Shown here piece after piece: positions 1 through 5,557 of a DNA stretch of 11,176 bases. Origin of the DNA: Pseudomonadota bacterium. GTDB taxonomy: Bacteria; SAR324; XYD2-FULL-50-16; JAHJRI01. The first letter of the stretch is position 1, and the number at the start of each line of letters is the position of its first letter. A program made the position numbers and the translations under genes. Where the stretch lies: contig JAKSDL010000132.1 of the NCBI GenBank assembly GCA_022360105.1, forward strand, positions 1 through 11,176, given 5' to 3'. The notes below the pieces were generated by a model. It made no database searches. It was not told where the DNA came from and saw only the letters and a program-made list of their open reading frames with translations.

Positions 1-422
1 TACAAACGACAAGTCACGTTCTTGAAACACATATAGACAAGAGGAATAAAAATATCGGAACGCTTAAAAAAAAGGCCAGATACGACGAAAAAACTCTAAA
101 TTAACGACGACCCCAACAATCCACAATCCCCAACCATTCAGATCTGAGGCTACCCAAACCCATCGGGCCACCTTGCCCAATTCATCGCTCCATGCTATCA
201 ATACCTCTGATGAATCAGACACAAAAACTGCTCAAAGAAAAAAAACAACCTCGGGCCTCTCTCAGGATTTATGTCCTAAAAAAAACAAAATCCCGGGGTC
301 CAGTGGTTTATGTCCGAATTTAAAGCATACCCCCAAGCCAAAACCCCCTCTCAGCCGGTTTTATCAACTCGCTGAGAGATAATTAGCGTTAAGTTCCAAA
401 AACAGAGGTTCCAGTATAGCAA
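1..422. other. Gene-poor leader region with a possible degraded attC
   Basis: I see no convincing gene here. The one open frame (173-382) is rich in K, P, S and T, has no ribosome binding site and matches no family I know. The stretch holds A-runs, a perfect 8-bp hairpin (CTCTCAGC 348-355 with GCTGAGAG 371-378), two copies of TTTATGTCC (268-276 and 308-316) and, at its end, the core GTTAAGT (388-394) that begins the cassette carrying the following acetyltransferase gene. Confidence 0.5.
243..394 (+). other. Possible degenerate attC site upstream of the GNAT cassette
   Basis: The right core GTTAAGT (388-394) fits the integron core consensus GTTRRRY and is identical to the core of the clearer attC at 983-989. 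A possible partner R'' is AAACAAC (243-249), which keeps only the AAC of RYYYAAC. Inner boxes TCTCTCAG (258-265) and CTGAGAGA (372-379) are fully complementary. They sit 8 nt from each outer box, longer than usual, no extra unpaired base is seen, and a competing hairpin (348-378) uses the same right arm. The core is probable; the full site is uncertain. Confidence 0.35.
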
Positions 423-872
423 ATGAAAGATGTAATCGTTCGCAATGCAAAAACTGATGATGCTGCAGCTATCGCTGGTCTTTCAAATCAACTTGGCTAT
501 CAAAGTACAGCAGCTCAATCTGAAAAACGGTTGATTGAAGTGCTTGCCTCAAGGGATCATGCTGTATTCTTAGCTTGTACCCAAGAAAATGAAGTAGTTG
601 GATGGATTCATGCTTTTTTAGCCTATCGCATTGAATCTGATTGTTTTGCAGAAATAGGGGGTTTTGTAGTTTCAAAATCTTTTCGTAACAAAGGACTTGG
701 AAAAAGTTTGATTGCTGCAGCAGAGGAATGGACCATTCAAAAGGGCATTAACAAGCTTCGTGTTCGCAGTCAAACTCATAGAACAGACGCTTTGGCATTT
801 TATGAACACCTTGGATATTCAAAGACAAAGTTTCAACAAGTGTTTGATAAACCCTTGAAATCAAAAACCTGA
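423..872 (+). CDS. GNAT-family N-acetyltransferase (cassette-borne)
   Basis: This encodes a 149-residue cytoplasmic single-domain GNAT protein, expected to transfer an acetyl group from acetyl-CoA to an amine; the substrate cannot be told. Motif A is clear around residues 78-98 (GGFVV followed by R-N-K-G-L-G at 88-93), the pyrophosphate-binding loop of the fold. The C-terminal AFYEHLGY (125-132) is the usual motif B with its conserved Tyr. Length is normal for the family. The ATG is preceded by a weak AGAGG (404-408) about 14 nt away. The TGA stop overlaps the R'' box of an attC site, and a core site lies 29 nt before the start, so the gene fills one integron-type cassette (389-983). GNAT genes are common cassette cargo. 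No promoter of its own is obvious. Confidence 0.88.
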   Translation: MKDVIVRNAKTDDAAAIAGLSNQLGYQSTAAQSEKRLIEVLASRDHAVFLACTQENEVVGWIHAFLAYRIESDCFAEIGGFVVSKSFRNKGLGKSLIAAAEEWTIQKGINKLRVRSQTHRTDALAFYEHLGYSKTKFQQVFDKPLKSKT

Positions 873-989
873 CAAAGATTTGCAGTGAACCGCCAGTTGA
901 CCTTCGATAAGGTTACATATCCAAATGTCCGACAAATCCTTTGTAAATACCAAAACCTTGCGCGCAGTCACTGAAACCAGGCGTTAAGT
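867..989 (+). other. attC: attC recombination site (integron cassette 3' end)
   Basis: Outer boxes are R'' ACCTGAC (867-873, one base off RYYYAAC) and R' GTTAAGT (983-989, exact GTTRRRY). They can pair at 6 of 7 positions, counting one G-T wobble. Unpaired spacers follow (874-878 and 977-982). Inner boxes TTTGCAGTGA (879-888) and TCACTGAAA (968-976) pair perfectly over 9 bp except for a single extra G (882), the extrahelical base that integron integrases use to recognise the site. The length of 123 bp is typical. R'' overlaps the stop of the acetyltransferase gene, as in ordinary cassettes. A covariance-model scan would decide; I judge it probable. Confidence 0.72.
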
Positions 990-1078
990 CCCAAAAAGAA
1001 TCCCAAATTTCAAACTGCTTCTTTTGTTTTGCTTGCGTATGCGCTAGCATCCGGAAAAAACTTCTCATTTTTAGATTA

Positions 1079-1209
1079 ATGTTAAAAGCCGTAATTGATA
1101 CAAACGTTATTGTTTCAGCGCTAAAAGTGGAGAACTGCTATTTGAGAAACTGCAGATTATGACACCTGACGAATTCATAAAGGAGAAAATATGGCAACGA
1201 TCACAGTAA
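1079..1209 (+). pseudogene. PIN-domain toxin remnant (internal deletion)
   Basis: Only the two ends of a PIN-family toxin gene remain. From ATG 1079 the frame reads an N-terminus with VIDTNVIVSALK, the first strand and catalytic-Asp motif of PIN ribonucleases, then meets a stop at 1160-1162. In another frame, from about 1135 to the TAA at 1207-1209, the sequence reads LLFEKLQIMTPDEFIKEK, which matches the C-terminal '(I)xTPxEF' end of the COG1569 PIN toxins. The roughly 100 residues between, with the other acidic active-site residues, are missing, and the frames are offset, so an internal deletion with a frame change is the simplest explanation. The C-terminal piece runs 19 nt into the following antitoxin gene, the overlap expected of an intact toxin-antitoxin pair. 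The product cannot be active. Confidence 0.72.
1181..1185 (+). promoter_or_regulatory. Ribosome binding site of the RHH antitoxin gene
   Basis: AGGAG lies 5 nt before the ATG at 1191. It falls inside the surviving 3' end of the PIN remnant, so the antitoxin was probably translationally coupled to the toxin and keeps its own initiation signal after the toxin was lost. Confidence 0.7.
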
Positions 1210-1415
1210 GGCTTCCGGATGACACCCATAAAAGAATTAAAGAACTGGCAGCATCAAGAAATACAAGTATCAATAAGCTCTATGAAGAATTCACCATAAT
1301 GGCATTGACTGAATTTGACGCCGAAAACCGTTTTAAGGTTATGGCAAGCAAAGGTAACAAAAAACGAGGACTTGAGTTATTAAACAAACTTCAGCGTCAC
1401 TATGGCGATAACTAA
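1191..1415 (+). CDS. Ribbon-helix-helix antitoxin, orphaned from its PIN toxin
   Basis: This 74-residue protein has the layout of a MetJ/Arc-type ribbon-helix-helix DNA-binding protein: a short N-terminal strand (ATITVRLP, residues 2-9), helix A (about 11-22), a turn with Asn-Thr-Ser, and helix B (about 25-40). The basic C-terminal tail (about 45-74, ending near LLNKLQRHYGD) would bind and neutralise the toxin. Such proteins are the antitoxin partners of COG1569-type PIN toxins and repress their own operon as dimers. The toxin gene immediately upstream is reduced to its two ends, so this antitoxin appears to stand alone. The start is fixed by AGGAG 5 nt upstream. Confidence 0.82.
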   Translation: MATITVRLPDDTHKRIKELAASRNTSINKLYEEFTIMALTEFDAENRFKVMASKGNKKRGLELLNKLQRHYGDN

Positions 1416-1579
1416 TACTCCCGGCTTAGCAAATAACCGGAGCTTACGGCATATCGTCCTCGATACTGTCGAATTTATTGGTCTTGGCAAACATGTATTT
1501 AACGCAAAGTCCGGTGCAGCCGCAGCTCGGTTTGGTATTGGCCTGTACTGGAAGTGATGATGACCCAATGGAGTTACAG

Positions 1580-2344
1580 ATGAATGAAGAAGATGCACTG
1601 GCATTTATAAAGGCTTTGGCTTATAGAGAAGTAGTGGAAGGCGCTGCGGTTGCCTCGTCTTCACGCAACATTATTGAGCTTTGCTACAACTCAGACCTCC
1701 AATGGCCCTGGCCCCGTGAATTCAAGTATCGACTGGAATACCTTGCAGTAGCTGAAGCATCCGAGGTCGCTTCGGTAATCAATCCCAAACACGAGATCGT
1801 CGTGAATCTGTTTCATCAGGATTTGGCATCCCAGGAGGCAATTCTGCACGAGTTGGGTCTTACTCGTGCCTGGGTCAACCCCATTATGGGCCGTGATCTT
1901 GCGCAGCCATGGCTGCGACCGGTTCCATTGAGTACAAGTGCTCGTGAAGTAACGTCCGGCAAAGATCGGAATCGCTTCAATTCCATCCCGGGGATATCGA
2001 ATCAGTCTGACGTCATAGACGATCGCATCCACTACTTCTTTTTTGAAAACGACGTGCAAGTCATAGCGAAAGGACAACTTATCTACCTCGGGGAAGGAAC
2101 AGCCTACATTTCTGATCTATTTACGGACCAGGCCTTCCGGCGACAGGGATGGTGCAGCGCGATGATGGCGGTATTAGAAGAGAAGGCCAGGTCATTAGGA
2201 GCAACTCGGGCGGTGCTTGCGCCTGGTTTGGAACAAATAGAACTCCAACTCTATGAGCGTTATGGTTACTCCCGCACGGCGGAGAGGACATTGCTCATAC
2301 CCTCGGGGCAAAAAGATGGTGAAGCCATTTTCACTTCGGCATAG
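1580..2344 (+). CDS. GNAT-family N-acetyltransferase with an N-terminal extension
   Basis: This encodes about 254 residues. The C-terminal third is a GNAT acetyl-CoA-binding domain: YISDLFTDQAFRRQGWCSAM (residues about 176-195) is motif A with R-R-Q-G-W-C in the loop, and LYERYGYSRTAE is motif B. The N-terminal 140 residues are a divergent domain I cannot name; they contain a Trp-Pro-Trp-Pro segment (QWPWPREF). The open frame extends upstream to a TTG at 1478 that has no ribosome binding site. ATG 1568 has only GGAAG 13 nt away. ATG 1580 has GGAG (1570-1573) at a 6-nt spacing, so I place the start there. The gene is 57 nt before the SRPBCC gene and may be co-transcribed with it. Base composition is a little more GC-rich than the first GNAT gene, which fits independent acquisition. 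Confidence 0.8.
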   Translation: MNEEDALAFIKALAYREVVEGAAVASSSRNIIELCYNSDLQWPWPREFKYRLEYLAVAEASEVASVINPKHEIVVNLFHQDLASQEAILHELGLTRAWVNPIMGRDLAQPWLRPVPLSTSAREVTSGKDRNRFNSIPGISNQSDVIDDRIHYFFFENDVQVIAKGQLIYLGEGTAYISDLFTDQAFRRQGWCSAMMAVLEEKARSLGATRAVLAPGLEQIELQLYERYGYSRTAERTLLIPSGQKDGEAIFTSA

Positions 2345-2389
2345 GTTGGTTTCCCTTGCCACCAATGCTAACACCGGCACAAATCAAAT

Positions 2390-2395
2390 AAGAGG
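2390..2395 (+). promoter_or_regulatory. Ribosome binding site of the SRPBCC gene
   Basis: AAGAGG lies 6 nt before the ATG at 2402 and supports that start. Confidence 0.6.
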
Positions 2396-2401
2396 CGCTC
2401 A

Positions 2402-2845
2402 ATGAAATCTGAAATAACTCCAAACCTGAAAAAAAGACCAGATCACCTGACACTCGAAAAACACATGAAAGCCAATGCCGCCGATCTCTACAAGGCTTGG
2501 ACAGAAGATTTTGATCTATGGTTTGCTCAACCAGGCGAACTCATTATGGCCCCCGAAATCGACAAACCTTTCTTTTTTTATAATCGACACGACTGGGGAC
2601 GGCACGCTCACTACGGAAGGTTTCTTGAGTTAGAACAGGACCGACTCATTGAAATGACCTGGTTAACCGGCAAGGGAGGTACTTTTGGTGCCGAAACCGT
2701 CATTAGAATCGAACTTATTCCTCAAGACCAGGGCACCATGTTCCGCATGACTCATTCGGGGTTCGATGACGAGAAAGCGGCGAAAGCTCACAAAGACAAT
2801 TGGCCACTGGCCCTTGACGAACTCGATCAAAAGCTCACTACCTAG
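2402..2845 (+). CDS. SRPBCC / AHSA1-like ligand-binding protein
   Basis: This 147-residue protein has the START-like (SRPBCC, AHSA1/DUF1801-adjacent) pattern: an early strand (LTLEKHMKA), a helix with YKAWTEDFDLWFAQPGE (the 'A(F/W)T..  W(F/W)..P' signature of activator-of-Hsp90-like proteins), then paired strands (HYGRFLELEQDRLIEMTWL, ETVIRIELIPQ, GTMFRMTHSGF) and a C-terminal helix (DNWPLALDELDQKL). Such proteins enclose a hydrophobic ligand pocket; the ligand is unknown. The HSGF...W pattern near the end is typical of the family and the length is normal. There is no signal peptide, so it is cytoplasmic. It follows the second GNAT gene closely and precedes an attC site by about 78 nt, which makes it the last cargo gene before the next cassette boundary. 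Confidence 0.82.
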   Translation: MKSEITPNLKKRPDHLTLEKHMKANAADLYKAWTEDFDLWFAQPGELIMAPEIDKPFFFYNRHDWGRHAHYGRFLELEQDRLIEMTWLTGKGGTFGAETVIRIELIPQDQGTMFRMTHSGFDDEKAAKAHKDNWPLALDELDQKLTT

Positions 2846-2922
2846 CTTTGTCGCGATTAAGTGAAAACATGATAGCGTTGGAAGGGTGGTTGATTTCAGC
2901 AGCTCGGAAAGTAAAGAATACC

Positions 2923-3051
2923 ATCTAACCTGTCAATCAAGTAGGACGGTGCACTGGGAGCATGGTTTTAGAGGTCCGGGCAGTCTAAGAGGCAGGGGGT
3001 CATGGTGGTCCTGCCGGCTTCGTACGCAGCCTCTTGTTTCTGTCGTTATAC
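2923..3051 (+). other. attC: attC recombination site (second, 129 bp)
   Basis: R'' ATCTAAC (2923-2929) is an exact RYYYAAC. R' GTTATAC (3045-3051) departs from GTTRRRY at one base. Both are separated from the inner boxes by the same unpaired pentamer CTGTC (2930-2934 and 3040-3044). Inner boxes AATCAAGTAGG (2935-2945) and CCTCTTGTTT (3030-3039) pair at 9 of 10 positions once one extra T (2942) is left out, matching the extrahelical-base rule of attC L'' boxes. The interior contains CCGGGCAG and CTGCCGG, which can form an additional hairpin. The geometry matches the first site although the sequences are unrelated, so two independent sites support a cassette array. Confidence 0.65.
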
Positions 3052-3348
3052 TGCCTGGAGGTGAGATTCAGCATCCATAGATTTATGCAAGACACGGATA
3101 ATATGAACACTACTTTTGGAGGTGGATTTGTAGAAGATTATGTGACTACCTTGTGGAAACTTTCTATAGCCTTTGCTGATGTAGTCACATTTAATACCAA
3201 GATTGGGATTTTCTGAAAGTTCGGCAAAGCAGTCATCAAGTTGTTTAAGATATAGATTCCGTTGCTTGATGCCCCACTTTTTTGCTGTGTATCGGCCAAT
3301 TTCAATTAGATCTGATAGAGCTTTACCTGAGAGTTTATAAACAGGCAT
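3046..3348 (-). CDS. parE: ParE-family toxin (RelE/ParE superfamily)
   Basis: This 100-residue protein is a RelE/ParE-fold toxin. It opens with YKLSGKALSDLIEIGRYTAKKWG, the strand plus helix-pair of ParE toxins. The middle has LSENPNLGIKCDYISKGYRKFPQGSHIIFY, the typical 'NPxLG...GxRxxxxGxHxIxY' pattern, and the end has VHIIRVLHKSMD ('IxRVLHxxMD'). ParE toxins of this group act on DNA gyrase, which I infer from family only. Its ATG shares one base with the parD stop (TAATG), so the two are translationally coupled. The stop codon (3046-3048) falls exactly on the TTA of the attC R' box, putting this operon in a cassette in reverse orientation. The gene looks intact. Confidence 0.9.
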   Translation of the reverse strand: MPVYKLSGKALSDLIEIGRYTAKKWGIKQRNLYLKQLDDCFAELSENPNLGIKCDYISKGYRKFPQGSHIIFYKSTSKSSVHIIRVLHKSMDAESHLQAV

Positions 3349-3587
3349 TAAAGATTCTCTTTATCAAGAGTTTCAATTAATTTTTCGTAAGAGTATTCAA
3401 CAAAACCACTTTTTTCTCCTTCTTCAAGTAAACTACGGAGGTTTTTTAGTTTTGTTTCGTTATCTTCAAGCATCCTTAATCCAGCTCTTACCACCTCGCT
3501 AACAGAGCTATAGCGACCAGATTTGATTAACTGAGCAATAAACGAATCAAAATGATTGCCAAGCGTTATACTTGTATTTTTTGCCAT
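3348..3587 (-). CDS. parD: ParD-family antitoxin
   Basis: This 79-residue protein is a CC2985/ParD-type ribbon-helix-helix antitoxin. MAKNTSITLGNHFDSFIAQLIKSGRYSSVSEVVRAGLRML carries the DNA-binding N-terminus with the family signature G-R-Y-x-S-x-S-E-V-V-R-x-G-L-R. The acidic tail (about residues 45-79) would wrap the ParE toxin. The frame stays open upstream to an ATG at 3716, but the ATG at 3587 is right: it is preceded by AAAGGA, gives the standard family length, and leaves the upstream DNA free for a promoter. The gene is first in a parD-parE operon with a one-base overlap, and the complex presumably autoregulates through the palindrome just upstream. Confidence 0.92.
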   Translation of the reverse strand: MAKNTSITLGNHFDSFIAQLIKSGRYSSVSEVVRAGLRMLEDNETKLKNLRSLLEEGEKSGFVEYSYEKLIETLDKENL

Positions 3588-3610
3588 GTCGAATCCTTTA
3601 TTTAGAATTG

Positions 3611-3653
3611 TACCAATATTTGGTATCTTACAAAAAGATACTTTTTGAGTCAA
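3611..3653 (-). promoter_or_regulatory. parDE promoter and probable ParD operator
   Basis: On the minus strand, TTGACT (3653-3648) and TAAGAT (3630-3625) are spaced 17 bp, a good sigma70 arrangement with transcription starting about 30 nt before parD. The perfect inverted repeat TACCAA-TAT-TTGGTA (3611-3625) abuts the -10 box, and a further GTATC/GATAC pair (3623-3627 and 3637-3641) lies inside the promoter. These are suitable for autorepression by the ribbon-helix-helix antitoxin. Confidence 0.62.
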
Positions 3654-3856
3654 TTTCTCAATATCTGAATCGAAAACACCATAACACTGTAAAAAGCCTG
3701 GGGTCAGCTCTTTCATTTTGACATTTCGGCTTTAAAAAGTCCGATCATTTCACTTGTCGCCTGCGTCATACCTCCATCTATTCATAATTGCAAGCTTATC
3801 AAGAAAATCATCGATTTGATTGTCCACAACAATTGTAAAGTATAGAGGTGGATTAT

Positions 3857-3916
3857 ATGGTTAAGTCGGTCGAAAAAGGCCAGATGATTGCTATGGTTAG
3901 TTTAATTGTTTATTGA
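3857..3916 (+). CDS. Tiny ORF with a strong ribosome binding site (leader peptide or gene stump)
   Basis: ATG 3857 to TGA 3916 encodes 19 residues beginning MVKSVEKGQMIAMV. AGAGGTGG (3844-3851) lies 5 nt before the ATG, one of the better ribosome binding sites in the window. I recognise no family. It may be the 5' stump of a lost gene, a leader peptide, or chance. No partner gene follows until 4216. Confidence 0.3.
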   Translation: MVKSVEKGQMIAMVSLIVY

Positions 3917-3939
3917 CGATATACAAATGCGGTTATCGG

Positions 3940-3997
3940 TCATCAGCTATCCGCTGAGTTGAGTTGCAGATTTTGGCTTTCAGCGGTTAGCTTATGA
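3940..3997. repeat. Imperfect 18-bp inverted repeat
   Basis: The arm TCATCAGCTATCCGCTGA (3940-3957) is complementary to TCAGCGGTTAGCTTATGA (3980-3997) at 16 of 18 positions, with a 22-nt loop. The right arm overlaps the short element that recurs downstream of the ATPase gene. It could form a stable hairpin or mark the end of a small mobile element; there is no T-run typical of an intrinsic terminator. Confidence 0.6.
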
Positions 3998-4014
3998 AGA
4001 GTTGCTGCGCAACG
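3987..4014 (+). repeat. Left copy of a short hairpin repeat flanking the ATPase gene
   Basis: TTAGCTTATG is followed 7 nt later by GTTGCTGCGCAACG (4001-4014), a perfect GTTGC/GCAAC hairpin with a 3-nt loop. A related copy lies at 5558-5588, just past the end of the ATPase gene. Confidence 0.5.
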
Positions 4015-4215
4015 ACTACAAAACATCTTAGATTTTTGATTTTTGGACTACGATTGTAATTGGCTGTCGAATCCTGCATGGTAAAACCTCTTTGAATTTT
4101 ACCCATAAACTACCCCAAACTACCTTGATTAATAACCAAAAATAGTCAATAATTACCCTGATTATTGTCCATTTCACTGCTATAACTTGCTAAAACAATT
4201 AACATTAGTCAAATA

Positions 4216-5529
4216 ATGAAAAGAACACTTGAAAAATTGTTGTTAGATTGGCAAAAAGATCTGGATCACAAGCCAATTTTGTTAAGAGGGGCAAGACAAG
4301 TTGGAAAAAGCTATCTGGTTGATTCAGTGGGTCAGACTTTTGTTAGTTATGTGACGATTAACTTTGATCTGGATGAAAGCTTTTCCAGGATATTTGAGCA
4401 AGACAAAAACCCGGAGAGAATAATAAGAGACTTGTCCCTTGCAACTGGAAAACGAATAAATCCCGGGAAAACACTTCTGTTTTTGGATGAAATTCAAGAA
4501 TGTCCTAATGCAATACGAGCATTGAGATACTTTTATGAAAAAATGCCAAAACTTCACGTCATCGGTGCGGGTTCACTTGTTGATTTCACGTTAGAAAAAA
4601 TTGGCATTCCAGTGGGCAGAGTTGAAATGCTAAATCTGTATCCTATGTCTTTTGCCGAGTTTCTTCAGGCAAAAGAAAAGGACCTTTTAATCGAGGAATT
4701 GGCCAGACACGATCCAGGAAAAGGACTGCCTGAAATTGCACATAATCAATTACTAAGACTCTATTGGGAGTATATGGCTGTTGGAGGTATGCCTGAGGCA
4801 ATAGCGAAATGGTTACAAACATCGGACATAAAAAAAGTGAAAAAAGTTCATCGATCGTTAATATCAACCTATCAACAGGATTTCGCGAAATACACCAACA
4901 GGTTTCAAGAGAAGTATGTAGATTTGGTTTATTCTTCCGTACCAAGACTAACCGGTAATAAATTTATCTTTGCATCAATCAACGCTGATCTTAAGGCTCG
5001 TGAATTAAGACCTGCACTTGAATTACTTCAAAAGGCTGCAGTAGTGCATGCTGTTACACACACTTCTTCAGGGGGAGTTCCTCTTGCTGGAGAAAGCAAT
5101 CCTCTTTTTTTTAAAGTTATAATGTCTGACATCGGCCTGATGCAAACAATGTTGAATATTGATACAGGAAGATGGATTTTACAACAGGAGCAAGTAGCCA
5201 CAAATTTTGGGGCAGTTGTTGAGGCTTTTGTTGGGCAGGAAATGTTGGCTTATGCACCAGCCGACCAAAAAAAGGAGCTTTTTTATTGGGCTCGACAAAA
5301 AAGAGGCTCAACTGCAGAAGTAGATTATGTAACCGAAATTAAAGACCAGGTTATTCCTATTGAGGTTAAAGCAGGCAAGTCATACGCTTTGAAAAGCATG
5401 GAACTCTTTCTCAATGAAAAACAACACTCACCTTACGGCATTCATTTTTCACCAAAAAACTTTGGTTTTAAAAGCAAAATCAGGCAATTCCCACTATACG
5501 CTGTTCGAAAAGCACTTGTTCAGGAATAG
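4216..5529 (+). CDS. AAA_14 / DUF4143 ATPase with a C-terminal nuclease-like domain
   Basis: This 437-residue cytoplasmic protein has the complete architecture of the AAA_14-DUF4143 family. Walker A is GARQVGKS (residues 25-32), Walker B LLFLDEIQ (87-94), and a sensor-like GAGS is at 117-120. The linker carries LYPMSFAEF (141-149), a family hallmark. The DUF4143 part (about 200-400) ends in a PD-(D/E)XK-like pattern: E336, E368-V-D370 and I-E383-V-K385. The cellular role of the family is unsettled; many members are isolated genes in accessory DNA, and a defence or mobile-element function is only a guess. The start has no good ribosome binding site, but it places Walker A at the usual distance and no alternative start precedes it. 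The length is normal. It stands alone, convergent with the dsrP-like gene, and is flanked by related hairpin repeats, suggesting insertion as a unit. Confidence 0.9.
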   Translation: MKRTLEKLLLDWQKDLDHKPILLRGARQVGKSYLVDSVGQTFVSYVTINFDLDESFSRIFEQDKNPERIIRDLSLATGKRINPGKTLLFLDEIQECPNAIRALRYFYEKMPKLHVIGAGSLVDFTLEKIGIPVGRVEMLNLYPMSFAEFLQAKEKDLLIEELARHDPGKGLPEIAHNQLLRLYWEYMAVGGMPEAIAKWLQTSDIKKVKKVHRSLISTYQQDFAKYTNRFQEKYVDLVYSSVPRLTGNKFIFASINADLKARELRPALELLQKAAVVHAVTHTSSGGVPLAGESNPLFFKVIMSDIGLMQTMLNIDTGRWILQQEQVATNFGAVVEAFVGQEMLAYAPADQKKELFYWARQKRGSTAEVDYVTEIKDQVIPIEVKAGKSYALKSMELFLNEKQHSPYGIHFSPKNFGFKSKIRQFPLYAVRKALVQE

Positions 5530-5557
5530 ACATGGCATTGCCAAGAGATTTTAGATC

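Larger units (their letters stand above)
3654..4215. other. Gene-poor spacer between parDE and the DUF4143 ATPase
   Basis: Over 500 bp without a recognisable gene, AT-rich. It holds a motif GGGGTCAGCTCTTTCATTTT (3700-3719), a 19-codon ORF with a strong ribosome binding site (3857-3916), a long imperfect inverted repeat (3940-3997) and a GTTGC/GCAAC hairpin (4001-4013). I found no attC to close the parDE cassette: the cores GTTAAGT (3860) and GTTGAGT (3958) have no matching R'' or L boxes. Confidence 0.55.

Noticed and set aside
173..382. 69-codon open frame with many K, P, S and T residues
   Set aside because: It has no ribosome binding site, low-complexity composition, no family resemblance, and overlaps hairpins and a likely attC. 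Treated as non-coding.
1478..1579. Upstream extension of the second GNAT gene to a TTG start
   Set aside because: There is no ribosome binding site, and the extension covers intergenic-looking sequence; ATG 1580 has GGAG at 6 nt.
2816..2883. Possible attC using GCGTTGGAA (2875-2883) and GACGAAC (2816-2822)
   Set aside because: R' lacks the final pyrimidine, R'' fits poorly, the inner boxes pair only in pieces, and it would cut into the SRPBCC coding end.
2886..3216. Two short plus-strand open frames
   Set aside because: They lie across the second attC and antisense to parE, without ribosome binding sites or family resemblance.
3588..3716. 43-codon N-terminal extension of ParD
   Set aside because: The extension covers the promoter and operator, and the start at 3587 has a good ribosome binding site and gives the normal family length.
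69..3885. 13-mer AAAAAGGCCAGAT at 69-81 and 3873-3885
   Set aside because: A repeat of this length is expected about once by chance in a window of this size, and the flanks do not match.
3860..3964. Integron-core matches GTTAAGT (3860) and GTTGAGT (3958) as the end of the parDE cassette
   Set aside because: No R'' or complementary L boxes were found at suitable distances; the first also lies inside the 19-codon ORF.
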